This document shows positions 7,130 through 10,798 of a stretch of DNA of 10,798 bases, one piece after another (position 1 is the first letter of the stretch; the number at the start of each line of letters is the position of its first letter). The stretch spans positions 1 to 10,798 of the forward strand of contig JAJPZE010000124.1 in NCBI GenBank assembly GCA_021204565.1, read 5' to 3'. Both the position numbers and the translations under genes were made by a program. The notes under the pieces are model-generated. The model was not told where the DNA came from. It was given only the letters and a program-made list of their open reading frames with translations, and searched no databases. This DNA comes from Prevotella sp. (GTDB lineage Bacteria; Bacteroidota; Bacteroidia; Bacteroidales; Bacteroidaceae).

Positions 7130-9178
7130 ATGGCTAAAAGAACAGAACAATCCGTAGAACCACGCGTAGCACTTCGGGCTAACGGCTGGATGAAGAGTTA
7201 TGGTTTGAATGTAAAGTTAGAGCAAGATAGTCTGAGCGATGATATAGATAAGGCACTCCAATCGTATTATTCAAAGAATGGAGGCGCGGGCGGTAACCGA
7301 CCGGATGCGAAACTCCTTTTGCGCGACAAGTACGGACATCTGTTTCCCGTTCTCATAGAATACAAAGGTTATAGGGACAAGCTCGTAAAACTCGACGCAA
7401 ACGGTCAGGTGGAGATGAAGAAATCGAAGAACGAGCCTAACTATAAGGTCATAAACTCGTATGCCGTTAATGGTGCCGTGCATTATGCGAATGCAATATT
7501 GCATCATACGAGCTATACCGAGGTGATAGCAATCGGCATGACAGGTTATGCCGATGAAGCGGACGTGTTACACCATGAGATCGGCGTATATTATGTCTCC
7601 AAGAGCAACTTCGGTGTAGGGCAAGAGGTTGACAAATATACGGACTTGTCCTTTCTGCGACCTGAGAACTTTGGCGCTTTCATTGAGAAACTGAGAGCAT
7701 TGAGTCTGACGGAAGAAGAGATTGCCCATATTAAAGCGAAACGTGAGGCGGAAATAGATATCAGCCTAAGACAACTGAATAACGAAATATATCAAAACGA
7801 AAAGGGACTTGGCGAAAACGACCGCGTCTATCTGGTTGCCGCCTCTATCATAGCTAATCTCGGAGTGCCGGGGCAAGTAACTCCATTAGAATATGAAGAC
7901 TTAAAATCATCTTCCGAGACGGGAAACACCGATGGGGATATTATGATGCGCAAGGTGGATGCGTTTCTAAGTGCGAAGACGCTTCCCGAGAACAAAAGGG
8001 AGTTAATAGTAAGAACATTAGCTAACACCGTTAAGAACGACAACATTAACCGTGCGGAGAACGGAGAGAGCCAGCTGAAACGTGTATATAGGAAAATAAT
8101 AGACGCATTAGGCATCTATTATAAGATCGGATTGACAACCGACTTCACCGGCAGGTTGTTTAATGAAATGTACGGTTGGTTGGGTTTCTCGCAAGACAAG
8201 CTTAATGACGTTGTCCTCACGCCGTCGTACGTGGGAAAGCTATTAGTGAAGTTGGCGAGAGTGAATAAGGATTCCTACGTGTGGGATTTCGCTACCGGCT
8301 CGGCAGGGTTGTTAGTAGCGGCGATGAACGAGATGCTCATTGACGCGAAGAATACGATAAAGTCCCCTGACGAACTCGAACGAAAGAAAGCGCATATAAA
8401 AGCGGAACAGTTGTTGGGGTTGGAGATATTGCCGAGCGTCTACATGCTCGCAATACTTAATATGATATTGATGGGCGACGGAAGCTCAAATATATTGAAT
8501 AAGAACTCGTTGACCGACTTCGACGGCAAGTATGGCTTTGTCCGCCCGAATGAAACGTTCCCTGCTGATGCCTTCGTGCTTAATCCCCCTTACTCGGCTT
8601 ACGGCAACGGTATGAACTTTGTCGAGAGAGCGTTGTCAATGATGAGCCACGGGTATGCGGCAATCATTATTCAGGGCTCGGCGGGCTCGGGGAGAGCGGC
8701 AACGTACAACCAGCACATACTGAAACATAGCACGCTTTTGGCAAGCATAAAGATGCCGGCGGACTTGTTCATCGGGAAGTCGAGCGTACAAACGTATGTG
8801 TATGTGTTCCGCGTCGGAGAGGCGCACAAGGCGGATGATGTCGTGAGGTTTATCGATTTCTCCAACGACGGCTACACGCGGACAAACAGAAAGAAAGCAA
8901 GTTGCAACCTGCGGGATACCGACCACGCAAAGGAACGCTACCAAGAGGTGGTCGACCTTGTGAGGGTAGGGCGCAACAAACTTCACTATCTCACGGAGAA
9001 AGATTATTACGAGGGAACGATAGACCCGCGCAAGGGCGACGATTGGAACCAGACCGCCCCGATAGATACCAAACCGACATTAGCGGACTTCAAAAAGACC
9101 GTCGCCGATTATCTTGCTTGGGAGGTATCCAACTTGCTAAAAAGACAGGCGGCAGAGGAGGACAACGCGGGAAAATAG
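7130..9178 (+). CDS. Combined restriction endonuclease / N6-adenine DNA methyltransferase (type IIB/IIG, BcgI-A-like RM polypeptide)
   Basis: The 682-residue protein joins cutting and modification in one chain. The N-terminal domain carries a PD-(D/E)XK nuclease signature: Asp59 in NRPDAKLLL and Glu77-Tyr-Lys79 in VLIEYKG. A helical region (about 160-330) leads to a gamma-type N6-adenine methyltransferase like HsdM, with SAM motif I DFATGSAGLL from Asp386 and catalytic motif IV NPPY at 485-488 (NPPYSAYGNGMNFVERAL). This order, nuclease then methyltransferase with specificity supplied separately, is that of BcgI-A-type enzymes, which methylate adenine and cut on both sides of a bipartite site. 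The ATG at 7130 fits promoter P2. The gene ends in GGA AAA TAG inside a probable frameshift signal that would append the downstream specificity module. Family and activities are well supported; the cleavage pattern and target are inferred. Confidence 0.9.
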   Translation: MAKRTEQSVEPRVALRANGWMKSYGLNVKLEQDSLSDDIDKALQSYYSKNGGAGGNRPDAKLLLRDKYGHLFPVLIEYKGYRDKLVKLDANGQVEMKKSKNEPNYKVINSYAVNGAVHYANAILHHTSYTEVIAIGMTGYADEADVLHHEIGVYYVSKSNFGVGQEVDKYTDLSFLRPENFGAFIEKLRALSLTEEEIAHIKAKREAEIDISLRQLNNEIYQNEKGLGENDRVYLVAASIIANLGVPGQVTPLEYEDLKSSSETGNTDGDIMMRKVDAFLSAKTLPENKRELIVRTLANTVKNDNINRAENGESQLKRVYRKIIDALGIYYKIGLTTDFTGRLFNEMYGWLGFSQDKLNDVVLTPSYVGKLLVKLARVNKDSYVWDFATGSAGLLVAAMNEMLIDAKNTIKSPDELERKKAHIKAEQLLGLEILPSVYMLAILNMILMGDGSSNILNKNSLTDFDGKYGFVRPNETFPADAFVLNPPYSAYGNGMNFVERALSMMSHGYAAIIIQGSAGSGRAATYNQHILKHSTLLASIKMPADLFIGKSSVQTYVYVFRVGEAHKADDVVRFIDFSNDGYTRTNRKKASCNLRDTDHAKERYQEVVDLVRVGRNKLHYLTEKDYYEGTIDPRKGDDWNQTAPIDTKPTLADFKKTVADYLAWEVSNLLKRQAAEEDNAGK

Positions 9179-9219
9179 ATGCCCCGCTCAACAAAAGATT
9201 AGCGGAGGTTGAGTGGGGC
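9156..9219 (+). promoter_or_regulatory. Candidate programmed -1 ribosomal frameshift signal joining RM and S modules
   Basis: Three elements line up. AGGAGG at 9156-9161 resembles an internal Shine-Dalgarno stimulator. The heptamer G GGA AAA at 9169-9175 is in the phase of the upstream gene (codons GGA, AAA), fits X XXY YYZ, and is followed by the TAG stop at 9176. After a 5-base spacer a hairpin has arms 9181-9192 (GCCCCGCTCAAC) and 9208-9219 (GTTGAGTGGGGC), that is 12 bp with one G-U pair and a 15-base loop. The order is that of E. coli dnaX. Slipping back one base continues as AAA-ATA-GAT-GCC into the specificity frame. The elements are seen directly; their function is inferred. Confidence 0.6.
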
Positions 9220-10284
9220 GAATATAAGATTGGTGATTTGTTCGCAATTAAAGGTACGGGAAGTTTTAATTCTGATGCCCTTGTTGACGGTTCGGAATAT
9301 GATTATGTAACACGAACGTCATTAAATCAAGGTATATTGCGAGAAACAGGATTTGTTAACAACGAGAATATTAATCCTGCCGGTACGTGGAGTTTGGGAC
9401 TTCTTCAAATGGATTTCTTTTATCGGAAGAAGCCTTGGTATGCAGGACAATTTGTTAGAAAAGTCATCCCCAAGATAAAAATAGAAGGAAACTCCGTCTT
9501 ATTCTTCTCGTCAATACTCAACAGATTGAAGCCTAAATTGTTATCTGTGTTAGTGAGAAATGTAGATGATACATTCATAAATGCGAACGTGATTTTACCC
9601 ACGAAAGACGGGAAGATTGACTTCGCTTTTATGGAGTGCTTTATCGCCGAGCTCAAGGCTCGGCGTATCGCCGAGCTAAAGGCTTATTTATCTATTACAG
9701 GCTTAGACGACTATATCTTAACGGAAGAAGAACAAAATGCTCTGAATAATCATCAAGAATGGAAGTGGAGTACTTTCAATCTTGAAGAATTATACGGTAA
9801 ATCAACACGTGGTAAGCGATTGAAGAGCGCGGACCGAATTAAGGGAGAATTACCTTTCATAACGGCTGGTGAAAAGGATGAGGGTTTATCTGATTTTATT
9901 GGAAATAAAGTGACTGTCTTTTCAAAGAATACAACCACTATAGATATGTTCGGGTCTGCTAAATACAGGAACTATGTGTATGGCTGTGATGATCATGTTG
10001 CAGTTGTACACACGGAGTTTTTACCAAAATTGGCATCCATCTTTGTCACATCGGCAATCAACAAATCGTCTCACAATGGACAATTCGATTATTCTAAAAA
10101 TTTTTATGCTAAAGATGCGGATGCACTAAATATTGAACTTCCGTCTATAAACGGATCACCCGATTATGAACTTATGGCAATATTTATTTCTGCAATACAG
10201 AAAGAAGTTATACGTGATGTGGCGGAGTATGCTTCTTCCGCTTCCCTTTTAGACTATAATGACACCGCCATGGAACGGCAGTAA
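9175..10284 (+). CDS. Specificity (S) module of the RM system, two TRDs; probably translated by -1 frameshift from the upstream gene
   Basis: About 369 residues in the -1 frame relative to the methyltransferase gene, the size of BcgI-B-like subunits. It has the two-repeat plan of S proteins. Repeat 1 starts VEWGEYKIGDLFAIKG (from 9208), then TRD1, then the helix LPTKDGKIDFAFMECFIAELKARR (from about 9595). Repeat 2 starts at EWKWSTFNLEELYGKS (from about 9757), then TRD2, then LPSINGSPDYELMAIF and a final helix. Each TRD should read one half of a split target. The frame has no ATG before 9409, which lies inside TRD1; only weak alternatives exist (TTG at 9118, ATA at 9175). Coordinates therefore start at the first codon after the proposed slip, giving a 1051-residue fusion. 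Alternatively a one-base loss in the A4 run at 9193-9196 has cut it off from an ATG at 9179. The AT-rich TRD2 half suggests domain exchange. Confidence 0.82.
   Translation: MDAPLNKRLAEVEWGEYKIGDLFAIKGTGSFNSDALVDGSEYDYVTRTSLNQGILRETGFVNNENINPAGTWSLGLLQMDFFYRKKPWYAGQFVRKVIPKIKIEGNSVLFFSSILNRLKPKLLSVLVRNVDDTFINANVILPTKDGKIDFAFMECFIAELKARRIAELKAYLSITGLDDYILTEEEQNALNNHQEWKWSTFNLEELYGKSTRGKRLKSADRIKGELPFITAGEKDEGLSDFIGNKVTVFSKNTTTIDMFGSAKYRNYVYGCDDHVAVVHTEFLPKLASIFVTSAINKSSHNGQFDYSKNFYAKDADALNIELPSINGSPDYELMAIFISAIQKEVIRDVAEYASSASLLDYNDTAMERQ
9643..9684 (+). repeat. 24-bp in-frame tandem near-duplication in the S-subunit spacer helix
   Basis: ATCGCCGAGCTCAAGGCT (9643-9660) recurs as ATCGCCGAGCTAAAGGCT (9667-9684), one mismatch in 18, with a period of 24 bases or 8 codons. 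It encodes IAELKARR followed by IAELKAYL in the conserved helix between the two TRDs. In EcoR124-type S subunits a repeated four-residue TAEL motif at the same place sets the spacing between the two half-sites; the same role here is inference. Confidence 0.6.
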
Positions 10285-10372
10285 GATTGTCATTCGAGTA
10301 TTATTCAACGCATTCCGAAGCGGTGTCGCTGCGCAAAACATCTTCTGGTGCGCCCGTATTAAGCCCGTTCTG

Positions 10373-10386
10373 TTGATATATATCAA
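10373..10386. promoter_or_regulatory. 14-bp perfect palindrome TTGATATATATCAA upstream of the rrn promoter
   Basis: The sequence is its own reverse complement over all 14 bases and ends 48 bases before the -33 box of the rrn promoter. It could be a dimeric regulator or nucoid-protein site; alternating AT palindromes also arise by chance, so only the symmetry is certain. Confidence 0.35.
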
Positions 10387-10434
10387 TTATATTAAAGAAA
10401 TTGTGTTTGTTGTTGAAATTTTTCTTGAAAATAT

Positions 10435-10466
10435 TTTGGTGGTTGCGCATGGTGGTTTTACCTTTG
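10435..10466 (+). promoter_or_regulatory. rRNA operon promoter, Bacteroidetes type
   Basis: TTTG at 10435-10438, a 20-base spacer and TACCTTTG at 10459-10466 match the consensus in every fixed position. The sequence upstream (10377-10434) is very AT-rich, as expected for a strong rRNA promoter. The predicted start is near 10471-10475, leaving a leader of about 275 bases before the 16S gene. It has the same -7 box and the same spacer length as the operon promoter at 224-255. Confidence 0.75.
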
Positions 10467-10537
10467 CACTCGCTTTCGGAAAGAAGATCGGTCCTTCGAA
10501 GTAGTGTAAGGGCTGTATTTTTTGCGCGGGGGCGGAG

Positions 10538-10548
10538 GTCTTTGAAAG
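10538..10548 (+). promoter_or_regulatory. boxA-like antitermination site in the rRNA leader
   Basis: GTCTTTGAAAG lies about 65 bases after the predicted rrn start and resembles the boxA element (E. coli TGCTCTTTAACA) that recruits the Nus antitermination complex. Bacteroidetes rRNA leaders often carry a CTTTGA-containing version. The match is short and position is the main support. Confidence 0.4.
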
Positions 10549-10748
10549 GATTAAATAAAGACAGAGTAGTAGTACAAGAAGCGTCTTCGTCTTTTGTTAT
10601 ATGTAAATATGATGTAGGGATGAAGTCGGGTAGAAAGGAACGAACCTGATTAATTTCTTGTAAACTTCGGATAATCGTCCCGAGAACAGACAAACGGTCG
10701 GGCGTTGCGATGCTGTGTGTCGTGATGTCCGTAAGGAAATAAAGATAT

Positions 10749-10798
<50 letters not shown>

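Larger units (their letters stand above)
10285..10748 (+). other. Intergenic and rRNA leader region between the RM locus and the 16S gene
   Basis: No protein gene is supported here. It holds a 14-bp palindrome (10373-10386), a strongly AT-rich tract (10377-10434) that may act as an UP-type element, the rrn promoter (10435-10466), a boxA-like site (10538-10548) and a leader hairpin (CGTCCCGA at 10676-10683 with TCGGGCG at 10698-10704, one bulged base). No clear terminator follows the S module, so RM transcripts may run into the rRNA leader. Confidence 0.65.

Noticed and set aside
8902..9174. TTG start at 8902 for the specificity ORF
   Set aside because: It is deep inside the methyltransferase coding region, and the translation before 9175 is low-complexity out-of-frame sequence without similarity to S proteins.
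10516..10524. TATTTTTTG as a second rrn promoter -7 box
   Set aside because: The spacing inside the box is one base too long (TAnnnTTTG), and no TTTG or TTG lies 19-21 bases upstream.
10259..10649. Two overlapping plus-strand frames of about 80 codons after the S module
   Set aside because: They run through the rrn promoter and boxA-like site and show no recognisable protein features.
10301..10693. 130-codon open frame on the minus strand across the rRNA leader
   Set aside because: It is antisense to the rrn promoter and leader and has no domain; such frames are a common annotation artefact before rRNA genes.

Overview
The window looks like chromosomal DNA of a member of the order Bacteroidales. 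The last 50 bases are the 5' end of a 16S rRNA gene, and its stretch GATGAACGCTAGCTACAGG is typical of that group. Independently, the four best promoters match the Bacteroidetes sigma-ABfr pattern (TTTG or TTG, 19-21 bases, then TAnnTTTG) rather than the E. coli -35/-10 pattern. I cannot name the genus.

Layout, all genes on the + strand. Positions 1-223 hold no convincing gene: a 10-bp inverted repeat, a probable terminator, and the start of a promoter at 224-255. Positions 276-6736 form a compact block of five genes with gaps or overlaps of at most 24 bases, probably one operon: a THUMP-domain rRNA guanine-N2 methyltransferase (RlmL type), an exported dipeptidyl peptidase IV-like S9 protease, purD, an unrecognised polytopic membrane protein, and a YqaA/DedA-like membrane protein. 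Housekeeping functions are mixed here and nothing shows that they act in one pathway.

Positions 6737-7129 are a 393-base intergenic region with two tandem promoters, a direct repeat, an imperfect palindrome and a doubtful 40-codon ORF. Positions 7130-10284 hold a restriction-modification locus: a combined PD-(D/E)XK nuclease and N6-adenine methyltransferase polypeptide (type IIB/IIG, BcgI-A-like) followed by a two-TRD specificity module. The locus lies between an operon and an rRNA operon, and the specificity half is visibly more AT-rich than the genes upstream, which suggests an acquired module.

Positions 10285-10748 hold the rRNA control region: a 14-bp palindrome, an rrn promoter at 10435-10466, a boxA-like site and a leader of about 275 bases before the 16S gene.

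The main discovery candidate is the junction between the restriction/methylation gene and the specificity ORF. The specificity frame has no ATG near its beginning and lies in the -1 frame. The upstream gene ends in an in-phase slippery heptamer (G GGA AAA) followed directly by TAG. A 12-bp hairpin starts 5 bases after the heptamer, and a Shine-Dalgarno-like AGGAGG lies 7 bases before it, an arrangement like that of E. coli dnaX. A -1 frameshift would make a single 1051-residue restriction-modification-specificity enzyme as well as the 682-residue form. The competing explanation is a one-base indel: an extra A in the A4 run at 9193-9196 would give the specificity gene a normal ATG directly after the stop. 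A second point is an in-frame 24-bp near-duplication in the helical spacer of the specificity subunit, resembling the spacer repeats that change target spacing in EcoR124-type enzymes.
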